Source of the DNA: Basidiobolus heterosporus B8920 | Lineage: Eukaryota > Basidiobolomycota > Basidiobolomycetes > Basidiobolales > Basidiobolaceae | DNA length: 21,812 nt | Direction: 5' to 3' | NCBI GenBank assembly: GCA_000697455.1 | Contig: JNET01029744.1 | Location: 1-21,812, forward strand | Shown: piece after piece, positions 21,305-21,812 of the stretch | Layout: the number at the start of each line of letters is the position of its first letter | Position numbering within the stretch: the stretch's first letter is position 1 | Notes under the pieces: model-generated | Seen by the model: the letters and a program-made list of their open reading frames with translations, nothing else | Told to the model about the DNA's origin: nothing | Database searches by the model: none | Translations under genes and position numbers: made by a program

Positions 21305-21663
21305 ACATAGAAAGTAATACACATACACACAATGCTACCCAGTAAGTCAAGTCAGGTATAAACTGGATTCATTCTTCTCTTCTGGCTCAACCATTCATCA
21401 CCAGATGAGAACTTCAGCATATGAATAGTCCACTGTACACAATATTTGCCAGTCCAAGCCGAAGTAGACTCTAGGCTAGTTACATATACAGTCCCATTCA
21501 CGATGATTAATATAGCAGAAATCATTACTTCCGTGGTGTTGTATGAAAGTCTGAGGTAAGTACAGATAAGACAAACAAGCAAGAACCTGACTTTCCTCGC
21601 TATAAATATATATTTAGAAGGTGCCACAAATGTATCTAGCTTTCGGTGTAGTATCAGAGGCAT
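21305..21663 (-). pseudogene. Decayed, internally deleted copy of the two-span membrane protein gene
   Basis: The minus strand aligns in order with the gene at 17563-18660. EVMISAILIIVNGTVYVTSL matches SMVSAISATVNETIYMASL (parent ~152-170), DEWLSQKRRMNPVYT matches DKWISQIRRMKPTYT (parent ~228-242), and the DNA continues into the parent's second-span segment (LDLL) for about 45 nt. The reading frame stays open for 103 codons from 21663, but the parent's Trp243 codon TGG is TGA here, the first span and C-terminal domain are not found, and two internal stretches are missing (parent ~173-210 and neighbours). It is therefore a host gene relic, not a mobile element. A short expressed remnant or a gene reduced to its ectodomain cannot be ruled out. 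Confidence 0.75.
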
Positions 21664-21812
21664 TTCCTATTGAATATTAATCAATTTCACTGGTTGCTAC
21701 ATAGCTCTACTTATAAAATTGTAAATCCAAGTGCTCCGCAACTAATTTTGCTTCGAATAATATTTAAACTTGTACTAGAATGACTGCAAGTTTGGCCAAA
21801 GCTTTAGTTATC
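21664..21812. other. Right-edge flank of the decayed copy
   Basis: AT-rich sequence with an imperfect palindrome (ATTGAATATTAATCAAT, 21671-21687). The parent's N-terminal coding region would be expected around here but I cannot find it. Confidence 0.4.

Overview
The window looks like nuclear DNA of a fungus, probably an early-diverging (zygomycete-grade) lineage. The evidence is dense genes on both strands, many 44-93 nt GT-AG introns, AATAAA signals just behind several stop codons, TTAGGG-type (CCCTAA) repeats, a fungal-type auxin-efflux-carrier-like transporter and an alpha-arrestin. The lineage call is an inference from gene style and recalled family distributions; no search was run.

Left part (1-8665): the 3' part of enolase (+); convergent to it, a coiled-coil protein with a C-terminal membrane anchor (-, 2 exons); a divergent promoter; a nuclear gene for mitochondrial leucyl-tRNA synthetase in 18 exons (+, 934 aa as modelled); and an acidic conserved-looking protein with two DYW(A/S)QY motifs (-, 2 exons).

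Middle (9046-13192): a compact cluster of four cytosolic ribosomal protein genes, RPS3/uS3 (+), RPL32/eL32 (+), RPL13/eL13 (-) and RPS16/uS9 (-). Three of the four upstream regions carry TCACGTG (CACGTGA), and the fourth (RPL13) has three tandem CCCTAA units. These match the Cbf1-type and Tbf1-type sites known to drive ribosomal protein genes in some other fungi. All four have an intron in or near the 5' part, those of RPS3 and RPS16 falling after exactly ten codons.

Right part (13633-21812): a six-exon auxin-efflux-carrier-family transporter (-) with a 23-nt exon; an unrecognised gene (+, 2 exons) built on about four ~34-residue helical repeats; a two-span membrane protein of unknown function (-); an arrestin-like trafficking adaptor (+) with a PPxY motif and a Cys-rich tail; and a decayed, internally deleted copy of the two-span membrane protein gene at the right edge. 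This side is sparser, has larger intergenic gaps, and looks more lineage-specific than the housekeeping left side.

No tRNA, rRNA, CRISPR, transposon or virus-derived element was recognised. All spliced models were built by eye from splice sites, reading-frame continuity and family conservation.
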